A stretch of DNA of 64,000 nt. Origin: UMGS1002 sp964570825. GTDB lineage: Bacteria; Bacillota; Clostridia; Oscillospirales; CAG-272. Of this stretch, positions 1 through 7,693 are shown in pieces. A model generated the notes under the pieces. The model made no database searches, was not told the origin of the DNA, and saw only the letters and a list, made by a program, of their open reading frames with translations. Positions within the stretch are counted from its first letter, which is position 1. Each line of letters starts with the position of its first letter. The position numbers were made by a program, and so were the translations under genes. The stretch spans positions 71,926 through 135,925 of the forward strand of contig CAZMZJ010000006.1 in assembly GCA_964570825.1 (NCBI GenBank). Direction: 5' to 3'.

Positions 1-1
1 A

Positions 2-1135
2 ACCTTCAGCTCGTGGATTTCAAGCGAAGGTGCGGGTCAGGCGATATTCATGGGCCTGCCGCCTACCATCGGGGGCCTTGTAGGCTCATATGTTTCCTCG
101 ATCCTCACAGGGCTTTTTGAAGGCTTTACAGTGCCGGTGGCAGATGTTCCGATTGCTCCGCAGGTTCCTCCTGCCGTTCCGGCGGCCGGGCCGGGAGCTG
201 CGGTGCAGGGGGATACATCCGGCGCGGATGTTTCCGCAAAGCAGAAGGACGAAGAGGAGAGAATCCGTAAAGAAACCGAGGCGGCGCAGAGGGAATTTGA
301 ACGCCAGCGGCAGCTCAAAATCAAGGAGCAGGAGGAATTGCGCCGAAAAGCTCTTGATGACCTGAAAAAAGCCGAGCAGATGAGAAAAGAGAAACAGGCC
401 TATATTGACAGGCTGTGTAAAAAATACAACTGTCAGCCCGATCAGCTCAAGCGAAGGATAAAGCAGGGCATGATCGACGCGATGGCAGATGAGGCGGACG
501 CGTGGAACCAGTGCGACAAGGAGATAGCCCGCCTTGAGGCGGCGGCGAAGATTACGCTTGTCGCTGCCGACACGGCTATAGACGGACTTGCAAACGCCAC
601 CGGACCGCTCGGCAGGGGAATTAGAGCCGGCTATAAAGTTGCGAAAGGCATCGGCACGGCATACGGAGAAGAAGGGGAATTGTCGGGCAAGGCGATTCTG
701 ACAGGAGCCGTCAAGGGCGGCGCTGACGCCGCGACAGACTATATGAAGACTAATACCGCGAAGAATATAACGTCATTTACCGGTGAAGTGGTGGGCGGCT
801 ATATATCCGACGGAGGAAAAGGAGCCTGGGACGGCGCGAAAGGAGCGACGCTTAACATCCTGACAGGCACTGTAACCGATAAGATTACCGGGAAAATGGG
901 CGGCGGTGATTACGGCAATATGATGGATCCCGTGAATTTCAACAAGGACGGGACGGCAACAATCACGATGCTGAGCAACGAAACCGGCAAATGGGTGACA
1001 AAAAACGTCAGCGGAAAAGTGGCGATTCAGTTTATGGATAAAAAGATAAAGCAGCAGACGATATCGTCCGCCGGTAAAGGCGCAAACGGGCTGTTAAACG
1101 AGCTGGTGATAAAACCGGCTCTCGGAATGAACTGA
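2..1135 (+). CDS. Coiled-coil, Gly/Ala-rich protein of unknown function (5' end outside window)
   Basis: The frame is open from base 2, so the true start lies upstream and about 378 codons are visible. After a hydrophobic, glycine-containing stretch near the window edge (GLPPTIGGLVGSYVSS) comes a Pro/Ala-rich linker. A charged Glu/Arg/Lys coiled coil of about 60 residues follows, from about 85 residues in. The last 200 residues are glycine/alanine rich with repeated GA/GG steps (GAVKGGADAATDY, GGKGAWDGAKGATLN), the texture of glycine-zipper or secreted-toxin-like proteins. I do not recognise a family. The next gene follows after 16 bp behind a GAGGAGGGAAAG ribosome site, so the two are probably cotranscribed. 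Confidence 0.6.
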   Translation, partial: TFSSWISSEGAGQAIFMGLPPTIGGLVGSYVSSILTGLFEGFTVPVADVPIAPQVPPAVPAAGPGAAVQGDTSGADVSAKQKDEEERIRKETEAAQREFERQRQLKIKEQEELRRKALDDLKKAEQMRKEKQAYIDRLCKKYNCQPDQLKRRIKQGMIDAMADEADAWNQCDKEIARLEAAAKITLVAADTAIDGLANATGPLGRGIRAGYKVAKGIGTAYGEEGELSGKAILTGAVKGGADAATDYMKTNTAKNITSFTGEVVGGYISDGGKGAWDGAKGATLNILTGTVTDKITGKMGGGDYGNMMDPVNFNKDGTATITMLSNETGKWVTKNVSGKVAIQFMDKKIKQQTISSAGKGANGLLNELVIKPALGMN

Positions 1136-1151
1136 GGAGGGAAAGAAAAAA

Positions 1152-2183
1152 ATGATACTTGCACCTAACGAAATAACATATCTGTCGTCTTCCTTTAAGG
1201 GACAGAACCCGCTGAGTCTGTTTTCAAACATAACTAAAGCTCCGGAGGGGAACGAGTACAAGACTCTGTCCGACAAAGGGATAATTGTCAACAACGCGTA
1301 TGAAGCAAAAGCGCTTGACCTTCTTATGCTTCTCACAAAGCCCGAGAAATGCTCGCGCCTCATCATCCGGAACCCTTTCTGCATAGTCGAAAAATACACC
1401 TACAGAGTCGGCGAAAGGCTTGTTTTGGCGGAGAACAATAACGGTAATTTTGAAATCAGCGAACTTAAGGATTTGACAAAGCTCATAATTTCGGTGTCCG
1501 AGTTTGTGAGCATGTCAAAAATAAAGACAACCGATATTGCCGAACTGTTCACTCCGGACGAATTGCTTGCTCTGCTTGCGATTGTTGATATTTACCGTAA
1601 AAAGACGCTTGAGGGATACATCAAGGCGGTAGACACGGAAATCAAGCTGAATGAATATGAGATTTCCGAAGAACTTGCAAATGGCTTTGCAAACGGTCTT
1701 GCAAGAAGCTTGTCGAACAACTATAAGCTGAACAAACCGCAGACCGAGTTGCGCGGACTGCTTAAATCCCTTGCGCAGAAGGGATGCGTCAAAGACGGGG
1801 AGAAGATTGAGCTGACGCCGGTATGGTCGGTATTCGCAAAAAATTTCCTGATACCTGAAACGATGCTGCTCTATGAAATGTTTGAAATTGATGCGGACGG
1901 CAAGATGATGGCGGAGAGCACTCTTGCGGTAACGGCGGGGATAAGCGATATAATATCCTTTACGTTCGACAGGGAGACATTCAAGGTTGAAACGCTTGCG
2001 GCGGCGGAACTGATAAGAGCGGTTGAGGCCACGCTCGAATGTCCGTCGTTTGAAAAAGAAGCTCCGGCGCCGGCCGCTCCCGAGGCGGCTTTAAAACCGG
2101 CGGCTGACGGAAGCTGGAGATGCCGGTGCGGCACGGAAAACAAAGGCAATTTCTGCATCAACTGCGGGTCAAGGAAGCCGTGA
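1152..2183 (+). CDS. Unrecognised protein with C-terminal zinc ribbon
   Basis: This 343-residue protein starts at ATG 1152, behind GGAGGGAAAG. The body is mixed alpha/beta with no signal peptide or membrane span, so it is probably cytosolic. After an Ala/Pro-rich linker (about residues 300-318) it ends in a compact zinc ribbon with the pattern CxCG...CxxCG (residues CRCG and CINCG), of the kind found at the ends of many clostridial stress or phage-like proteins. It follows the coiled-coil gene in a two-gene unit that ends at a strong hairpin. The middle could be a GPP34/VPS74-like helical fold judging from its Leu-rich pattern, but that is a guess. Confidence 0.6.
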   Translation: MILAPNEITYLSSSFKGQNPLSLFSNITKAPEGNEYKTLSDKGIIVNNAYEAKALDLLMLLTKPEKCSRLIIRNPFCIVEKYTYRVGERLVLAENNNGNFEISELKDLTKLIISVSEFVSMSKIKTTDIAELFTPDELLALLAIVDIYRKKTLEGYIKAVDTEIKLNEYEISEELANGFANGLARSLSNNYKLNKPQTELRGLLKSLAQKGCVKDGEKIELTPVWSVFAKNFLIPETMLLYEMFEIDADGKMMAESTLAVTAGISDIISFTFDRETFKVETLAAAELIRAVEATLECPSFEKEAPAPAAPEAALKPAADGSWRCRCGTENKGNFCINCGSRKP

Positions 2184-2251
2184 GTAATATGTAACGGCAG
2201 CTTTTACGGATTAACATTCCGCGCCGAAAAAGGCGCGAAGCAAAAACACAT

Positions 2252-2279
2252 AAAAAGGCAGGCGGCCGCCTGCCTTTTA
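2252..2279 (+). terminator. Rho-independent terminator
   Basis: A perfect GC-rich stem, GGCAGGCGGCCGCCTGCC, is flanked by A-run and T-run (AAAAA...TTTTAT). It lies 70 bp after the zinc-ribbon gene and closes that unit. It is nearly symmetrical and may also stop transcripts coming from the tRNA side. Confidence 0.8.
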
Positions 2280-2439
2280 TATTTTACAGATACATAAATA
2301 TTTACTGTACGGGGTGTTAGGCATAAACTGAAGCAAAAGATATCAGCACTGAACCGGGATACCGCAAATGCGTGAAAAATATAAAAAATCCGAAATGCCC
2401 GGTAAATTAAAAATAAGGCAATTCGGATTCTTCATTTTA

Positions 2440-2516
2440 TGGCGCGTCGTAAGGGACTCGAACCCCCGACCTACTGGTTCGTAGCCAGTCACTCTATCCA
2501 GCTGAGCTAACGACGC
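2440..2516 (-). tRNA. tRNA-Arg (anticodon ACG)
   Basis: Read on the minus strand this is a complete 77-nt cloverleaf. The acceptor stem GCGTCGT pairs with ACGACGC, followed by discriminator G and an encoded CCA at 2442-2440. The D arm reads TAGCTCAGCTGGATAGAG. The anticodon stem ACTGG/CCAGT holds loop CTACGAA, giving anticodon ACG. The T arm reads GGGGGTTCGAGTCCC, with small mismatches. A34 would be edited to inosine by TadA to read CGU/CGC/CGA. Confidence 0.95.
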
Positions 2517-2724
2517 ACACACCGTTTTTCAACGTGCCTTATTATAATATCACAACACGCTGTTTTTGTCAATAGAAACAATACGAAATTTTCCGGAATT
2601 CCTCCTTGATTTTTTCGCTCCCGGCGTTTTGACTGAGAAATTTCGTTATATGTATATGATATTGATGAACTGAATTTATGTTCTGCATATTTACGGTATA
2701 TTGCGGCATGGCTTTTACCACTGT
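2517..2724. other. Intergenic stretch without a supported gene
   Basis: This AT-rich DNA lies between the tRNA and the terminator of the EIIA-like gene. The part upstream of the tRNA (2520-2570) would hold its promoter: minus-strand TTGACA at 2561-2566 and TATAAT at 2540-2545, 15 bp apart, are visible. A 63-codon minus-strand frame here (2569-2760) lacks a ribosome site and protein-like composition. Confidence 0.5.
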
Positions 2725-2759
2725 TAAAAAAGCCGGGGACGGCAAAAGCCGCGCCGGCA
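2725..2759 (-). terminator. Terminator of the EIIA-like gene
   Basis: On the minus strand a GCCGG-C-GCGGC arm pairs with GCCGT-C-CCCGGC around a TTTT loop, followed by TTTTTT. It begins 10 bp after the stop codon of the EIIA-like gene. Confidence 0.75.
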
Positions 2760-2768
2760 TGAAAACTA

Positions 2769-3239
2769 TTATTTTTTATATGACATAACAGCGCTTTTCC
2801 CGCCGCGCACGCGGCCGAGCCTTAAATCGCATGATTTGAGCCTTGTGCGGCCTGAAACAAGCACGGAAGCGATTGCCCTGCAGCCGTCGGCTTTTATCGC
2901 CGCTATATCGGCTTTGGCAATCAAATCTCCGGCGCGGACATTGTCGCCCGCATCGACAAGGCAGATAATTCCTTTGCTGCCGGAATTGGCGGTGCCAAGA
3001 CCTATCTGCACCATTATGTCAAGACCGTCTTCAGCGCGGATTGAAAAAGCATCCTTGGTGTCGGCGACATATTCCACTCTGCCTGATATGGGGCTGTATA
3101 TAGTGCCGCGGATCGGTTCCACGGCGAAGCCGTCGCCGGGAGTTTTGGATGAAAAGACTTTAACCGGTACGTCGGAAAGTGGTATCGCTTCGCCGTCTGC
3201 AACGGCAAGCAGCTTATTGCCAGCGGATAAGAAAAGCAT
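2769..3239 (-). CDS. EIIA-Glc-like protein lacking both active-site histidines
   Basis: This 156-residue protein has the full EIIA-Glc (PTS_EIIA_1) fold. The signature IPLSDVPVKVF is at residues 19-29, GDGFAVEPIRG at 35-45, and a SPISGRV turn at 49-55. The C-terminal half keeps the family's V.AGD.V.AGD.I pattern. In active EIIA-Glc, two histidines (His75 and His90 in E. coli) sit in 'HAF/HAI' and 'VHIG/VHFG'. Here those positions are Asp63 (DAFSI) and Gln78 (VQIG), so it should not accept phosphate. It is probably a regulatory or structural relative, perhaps a sugar- or partner-binding module. The start at 3239 is fixed by AAGGAGGTTAA directly upstream; the longer frame to 3326 has no ribosome site. 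It is monocistronic, with no PTS partner next to it. Confidence 0.85.
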   Translation of the reverse strand: MLFLSAGNKLLAVADGEAIPLSDVPVKVFSSKTPGDGFAVEPIRGTIYSPISGRVEYVADTKDAFSIRAEDGLDIMVQIGLGTANSGSKGIICLVDAGDNVRAGDLIAKADIAAIKADGCRAIASVLVSGRTRLKSCDLRLGRVRGGKSAVMSYKK

Positions 3240-3600
3240 ATTAACCTCCTTCGTTTCGGCTTCCTTATGCGGATATTTTGAATTGGCACAGTGCTTATTT
3301 TGACGTGATGTGAGAAAAATATACATATTTTATAAAATATTCGTCGCGTCGGATTTTCTTTGAAGCGGTCTATTTAGCTGCGCCGCTGTTTCCTAAGGCT
3401 TTCCGCGTCTAATATTCCGCCTTGCGCCATATGCAATTTTCTGGTTAATATCAGTCCGGATTCTTATGGCTGGGCGGAAAGCATACGGCATGTGAAAAAT
3501 ATTGCCGAAATTGAGCAACGCACGTGGCTGATGATAGTCACGTGCGTTGCCTTGCGTATTTATTAAGGATTTGATGCTGCTTGAAAAGCGTTCCGCTTAC
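3240..3600. other. Intergenic region with palindrome and hairpin
   Basis: There is no supported gene in these 361 bases. The region holds the upstream region of the EIIA-like gene, including a perfect 16-bp AT palindrome at 3325-3340. A 12-bp perfect stem at 3514-3550 (GCAACGCACGTG paired with CACGTGCGTTGC) lies 50 bp beyond the stop of the PHP lipoprotein and is probably its terminator, although the T-run is weak. Confidence 0.5.
3325..3340. promoter_or_regulatory. 16-bp perfect AT palindrome upstream of EIIA-like gene
   Basis: ATATTTTATAAAATAT is its own reverse complement and lies about 86 bp upstream of the EIIA-like start, where promoter elements would be expected. It may be an operator or simply an AT-rich -10 region. 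Confidence 0.3.
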
Positions 3601-6273
3601 TTATTTTGTTACTGCTGAAGGAACCTGAGAAGACGTGACGGTTCCGGGAGTGGGCGAGGCGCTGTTAGAGGTTTGCACCGAGGTCTGAGTATAGGTGTGG
3701 TTATAATCGAACGTTATAGCTTTGTCTGATTTGACCTCGGAGGGATTGTCTCCCCAGTTGTACCAGATGCGGTCGACAACCGTTGAGTCTGACATAAGCT
3801 CAAGCTGCACCGCCTTTGAAACGGCGAGGGTCTTGGAGGCTGAAATAATCAGAAGATCCTTGCCCTCGACGAGCGAAGTGCCGAACTTCGCATTAAAGTC
3901 GGCGGCAGTCAGTTTTGTAGAAGTCTTGAACCATACCACAAGCGTACTGTGCGGTTGAATTGTGCCTGAGAGAGTCCATGTGTTTGCCTTGAGGTCGTCA
4001 GCGCTTGCGCCGGCCTTCGGGTAATAACGTATCGAATATGATGAGAGGTCAAGGACTGTGTCGCTGTTGTTGTAAAGCTCCATATAGCAAAACGGTATTG
4101 CGACGCCGTTGTATGCGGACATGGATGGGAGCACCTCGGTCATGTATAGAGGCGAAACCATTGTATACGAAGTATCGCTATATGACTTGCCGTCAATTTT
4201 GCCGGTAACCGTTACAGTTATCCGGTTGTTTGAAAGCGAGTATGACGTGAAGGCTTCCGCATATACTGTGGCTCCTGCCTGGACGGTGCCGAGATTGACT
4301 GTCGCAAAAGGAGAGGAGGTTATGTTGAAGCCGCCGAGAGGACTCTTATAGAACGATACGGTCACATCTGTCATCGCGGACTTCGCGCTGTTTGTGACGG
4401 CGGCTTTTACTCCGTAGTCGTTGTCGTCGCTGTTGTTCACAAGCAGGGACTGCTCAACGCTCGTGATATTTATGAGATTGCGGTTCTCGATCCACACCGG
4501 AGCGGTTGCCGCCCAGTAGCTTGAATTTGAAACTTCGACATAATAATAATCATAATCGGGCGAGAGAGTGATGTTCCATATATAGCTTTTCTTCGGCCCG
4601 ACGTTAACCGACGCCACAACGATATTGTCTTCGGTCACGATGCTGATTGTGCCTAATCCCACAGGGCGCTCCGTGGAAATTTCAACGCTGACATCAAGAG
4701 AGTCGGGATTATCAAGCCGCGAGCCCATCCATTCACCGTTTATCTTGAAATAAATCTTCATAGAACCGTCGGTCGTTGTGTATGTGCGGTTTTTGCGGAA
4801 GGCTTCAAGTATGTTTTCGCGTGTGAGGGCGGGAGCGAGGGCGTATCCGCAGGCCTCATAGGCGTTGCCCCAGTTAGCCTCATGGTTGTCTTCGTTGTAC
4901 ATAGGAGATACATGCCAGCCTTTTGTGAGTGAAAGTGCGTATGTAATGTCATAACCCGAGCCTTTTATTTCTGTGAGGGTCAGAATTTTGTCGATATCCT
5001 CGCTGTACTTATCGTAATCGAGGAAGTCGCCCCACGAGTATCCCGGATGGTTGAACTGAACGATGGCGTTTGTCTCTTTAGCCATAATTTTATAGAAAGC
5101 CGTGAGGTTGGCGCTGCTCTGCGTGGTGAATTTCAGCGTATTTAGAACATTGAGATGCCCGTAATAACCGGTGCTGATGTTATATGTCTGTTCGAATCCG
5201 TAAAGAGCCACGAAGGTGCCGGGGTCATTGAACTGCTCGGCAATACGCGCGTGTGTATACTGAAGTATATCTTTGGTTATTGAGGATGAGTGGTCGGTAA
5301 CTGCGTAAAAATCAAGTTTGGCGACGTCGCGCGCGTATGTGTAGGCGTCGGAAACAGAGCCGGCGCCGTCTGACTCCGAGGAGTGCGAGTGAACCTCGCC
5401 ACGGTAGAGGTGCATCACCGAACCGTCGCCGCAGGAAAAGTTCTGGACGTGCTGATATGTGTTGCCGTTTGTGTCGCAGATCGTCAGCACTGCCTCATAG
5501 TCGCCGGCGGGGAAGGTTACGCCCGACAAGGTGACGCCTGAATCGCTCCAGACGGCTGATGAGGTGTAGTCGGTCCCGCTTATGACGAGTTTTGAAGCGT
5601 TCCTGTCAAGGGCGGGGCTGCAGATATAGCTGACATTCAGCACCGGCGTGTAGACGTCCTCATAGTAGTAATAATTTTCCGGCGAGTAGGATATTACCTC
5701 AGGGGGGGACTGGCAGAGATAGCTGAGATCCTTCGGCAGCGAGAGCGAGCTTTCAGTCATGTAATGCTCGATGAAATAGTTGACTGCCTGGATCGTGCTT
5801 TCGTCAGAGCCGCCGCATATGACAAGTTTCTCGCCGACAAGCGCAATGGCATAATCTTTTTCCTTCAGCTGCGAGAGAATACTCTGCGTTTCCGCGCGGT
5901 TTGTTGTTCCGACGAGGATTTCGTGAGCCGGAATAGTGTCGCCTTCCTTGTACCAGTCGGTTGTTAACTTGAACGAGGTGGTTTTAACGCCGTATTTTGA
6001 AACGAAAAGCCTGTAGAAGTCGGATATCTGGGAAATCATTGCAGACGAGGCTTTTTCCGAGCGCACAAGCTGATAATCGGTAGTGCCGTCAGACGAGATA
6101 ATAGTGAAATTATCTGCGACAGACGCGGTTGTGCCGGAATCCGTGACCGACTGAGTCAGACTGTCGGTGCTGGTTTTCCCCCCGTCGCTGTCGCCGCCGT
6201 TATTGCAGGCGGCAAGCGTTACGAGGAGAATAAGTATCATGACTGTGAACAAAGAACATGCTTTTCTTCTCAT
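3601..6273 (-). CDS. Lipoprotein with PHP-type phosphoesterase core and C-terminal lamin-tail domain
   Basis: An 890-residue exported lipoprotein. The signal peptide ends in lipobox LAAC, with the lipidated Cys at about residue 23. Residues about 50-150 form an alpha/beta module (HEILVGTTNR ... VICGGSDESTIQAVNYF) that recurs in the lipoprotein at 16842-18650. A CehA/PHP-like metal phosphoesterase follows, with GEVHSHSSESDGAGS, AVTDHSS and QFNHPGYSWGD supplying His/Asp metal ligands. A beta-rich region is next, and the last 150 residues resemble a lamin-tail (LTD) domain (TEVLPSM ... YMELYNNSDTVLDLSSY). It is probably surface-anchored and acts on an extracellular phosphoester or glycan; the substrate is unknown. 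The start at 6273 is chosen because the signal peptide begins there and GGAG/GGGGAAAAG lies upstream. The extra 22 codons to 6339 look non-coding. Confidence 0.8.
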   Translation of the reverse strand: MRRKACSLFTVMILILLVTLAACNNGGDSDGGKTSTDSLTQSVTDSGTTASVADNFTIISSDGTTDYQLVRSEKASSAMISQISDFYRLFVSKYGVKTTSFKLTTDWYKEGDTIPAHEILVGTTNRAETQSILSQLKEKDYAIALVGEKLVICGGSDESTIQAVNYFIEHYMTESSLSLPKDLSYLCQSPPEVISYSPENYYYYEDVYTPVLNVSYICSPALDRNASKLVISGTDYTSSAVWSDSGVTLSGVTFPAGDYEAVLTICDTNGNTYQHVQNFSCGDGSVMHLYRGEVHSHSSESDGAGSVSDAYTYARDVAKLDFYAVTDHSSSITKDILQYTHARIAEQFNDPGTFVALYGFEQTYNISTGYYGHLNVLNTLKFTTQSSANLTAFYKIMAKETNAIVQFNHPGYSWGDFLDYDKYSEDIDKILTLTEIKGSGYDITYALSLTKGWHVSPMYNEDNHEANWGNAYEACGYALAPALTRENILEAFRKNRTYTTTDGSMKIYFKINGEWMGSRLDNPDSLDVSVEISTERPVGLGTISIVTEDNIVVASVNVGPKKSYIWNITLSPDYDYYYVEVSNSSYWAATAPVWIENRNLINITSVEQSLLVNNSDDNDYGVKAAVTNSAKSAMTDVTVSFYKSPLGGFNITSSPFATVNLGTVQAGATVYAEAFTSYSLSNNRITVTVTGKIDGKSYSDTSYTMVSPLYMTEVLPSMSAYNGVAIPFCYMELYNNSDTVLDLSSYSIRYYPKAGASADDLKANTWTLSGTIQPHSTLVVWFKTSTKLTAADFNAKFGTSLVEGKDLLIISASKTLAVSKAVQLELMSDSTVVDRIWYNWGDNPSEVKSDKAITFDYNHTYTQTSVQTSNSASPTPGTVTSSQVPSAVTK

Positions 6274-6427
6274 TTTACTTTTCCCCACTCCATAATTAAT
6301 TTTCTTAAAAAGTATATCATAGCGCGGCAAGCGTGTCAATCATATTGAATATTTTTGTATATAATAGACATAAGGTTTGACGTTGAAAAGCTGTTATGAA
6401 ACATATAAAAATTATTTTTAATACATA

Positions 6428-6456
6428 TTGACAAAAATTTATAAAAGTCTTATAAT
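6428..6456 (+). promoter_or_regulatory. Consensus sigma-A promoter of perR-rbr
   Basis: TTGACA (6428-6433), a 17-bp spacer and TATAAT (6451-6456) match the consensus exactly. The -35 TTG could be mistaken for a start codon of perR. Confidence 0.9.
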
Positions 6457-6464
6457 GAGATTAA
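6450..6464 (+). promoter_or_regulatory. Putative Per box over the -10 element
   Basis: TTATAATGAGATTAA matches the PerR box TTATAATnATTATAA at 11 of 14 defined positions. It covers the -10 hexamer and the probable transcription start, as expected for autorepression. Confidence 0.55.
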
Positions 6465-6484
6465 ATCCTAATAAGGAAGCACTT

Positions 6485-6946
6485 ATGATAAAACGCAATA
6501 CAAAGCAGAAGCGTATAGTAATTGATATGCTTGGCAGAATGAATCATCCGTCCGCAACGGCGGTATATGAGGAAGTCCGCCGCCGTGATCCTGCGGTCAG
6601 CCGGTCTACTGTTTTCAGAGTGCTTGCCGACGCCGCAGAGGAAGGGATGCTGCTGCGGCTTAAAATCCCCGGTACTGACGACCGCTTTGATGCAACTCTG
6701 ATTAAGCACAGCCACATATTATGCAGGTCCTGCGGAAGGGTGGATGACGTCAAAATTGCGGGATCGGTATTAAGATCGGTGAAGGCGCTCGGGGAGGCAG
6801 GCGCGCGCGGATATAAAATCGAGGAATGCAGAGTCGAATTCATAGGCCTGTGTCCGGATTGCGCGGCGTTATTAAAGAAAGAGTATCTGCAAAAAAACAA
6901 AAAAACGGAGGAGAAAGAAAATGGAACTCAAGGGATCAAAAACTGA
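6485..6946 (+). CDS. perR: PerR-type Fur-family peroxide sensor/repressor
   Basis: A 153-residue Fur-family metalloregulator. The winged-helix DNA-binding half (VSRSTVFRVL) is followed by the metal-binding dimer half. The PerR regulatory site is intact: His in HPSA, then D-x5-H-x-H (DATLIKHSH), and Asp in GRVDD. The structural Zn site is also intact (CRSC and CPDC). In PerR these Fe-binding His residues are oxidised by peroxide, releasing DNA. ATG 6485 is preferred (AAGGAAGC ribosome site; lies after the promoter); the longer frame from 6428 begins within the -35 box. It overlaps the start of rubrerythrin by 26 bp and is followed by it in one transcript. Confidence 0.9.
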   Translation: MIKRNTKQKRIVIDMLGRMNHPSATAVYEEVRRRDPAVSRSTVFRVLADAAEEGMLLRLKIPGTDDRFDATLIKHSHILCRSCGRVDDVKIAGSVLRSVKALGEAGARGYKIEECRVEFIGLCPDCAALLKKEYLQKNKKTEEKENGTQGIKN

Positions 6947-7460
6947 AGCCAATCTCATGGCGGCATTTGCCGGCGAATCGCAGGCAAGAAACAAGTATAC
7001 CTATTTTGCTTCGAAAGCCAGAAAAGACGGATACGAGCAGATCGCAGCAATATTCGAGGAAACCGCCAAAAACGAGATGGAGCACGCCAAGATCTGGTTC
7101 AAGCTTCTGCACAACGATGAGGTTCCCGGAACCGCCGATAACCTGAAAGCTGCCGCCGAGGGTGAAAACTACGAATGGACCGATATGTACGCAGACTTTG
7201 CAAAGGTCGCGCGCGAGGAGGGCTTCAACCGCATCGCGGCGCTTTTCGAGGGAGTCGCCAAGATTGAAAAGGAACATGAGGAAAGATACAGAAAACTGCT
7301 CGCAAATGTTGAGGAAGGCCTGGTCTTCTCGAAGGACGAGGATGTGATCTGGGTCTGCTCGAACTGCGGACATGTGGCGATCGGCAAGAAGGCGCCGGTT
7401 ATGTGTCCGGTTTGTTCGCACCCGCAGAGCTTTTTCCATGTGAAGGCGAAAAACTACTGA
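6921..7460 (+). CDS. rbr: Rubrerythrin
   Basis: A 179-residue non-haem di-iron peroxidase that reduces H2O2 to water using rubredoxin/NADH-derived electrons; cytosolic, in anaerobes. The N-terminal ferritin-like four-helix domain carries the ligands (AGESQARNKY, ETAKNEMEHAK, EKEHEERY). The C-terminal rubredoxin-like domain has CSNCG and CPVC for one Fe. The start has a strong GGAGGAGAAAG site inside the 3' end of perR. With its neighbour it forms a peroxide-sensing and peroxide-removing pair, presumably derepressed by PerR. Confidence 0.95.
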   Translation: MELKGSKTEANLMAAFAGESQARNKYTYFASKARKDGYEQIAAIFEETAKNEMEHAKIWFKLLHNDEVPGTADNLKAAAEGENYEWTDMYADFAKVAREEGFNRIAALFEGVAKIEKEHEERYRKLLANVEEGLVFSKDEDVIWVCSNCGHVAIGKKAPVMCPVCSHPQSFFHVKAKNY

Positions 7461-7693
7461 TATTTCAGCTGTATCAGCATCAGACCGGCCGCCGCAATTT
7501 GCATTCATGCGGCGGTCGGATTGCATGCTTTAATCAGGCGTTGTCCGGCATAAGGCTGAAATTTACGCCTCATGATGAGAATGATACGTTTAGTTGATAA
7601 AAATAAATAGATAAAAATTTAATTATTGTTCACATTTTTTTCAACAGTCGGTGTATAATTATTTTCTGTAAATTTTTTTTGGAGGTGCTGAAT

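Noticed and set aside
6428..6484. TTG 6428 as start of perR
   Set aside because: It is the -35 hexamer of the perR promoter; ATG 6485 has the ribosome site.
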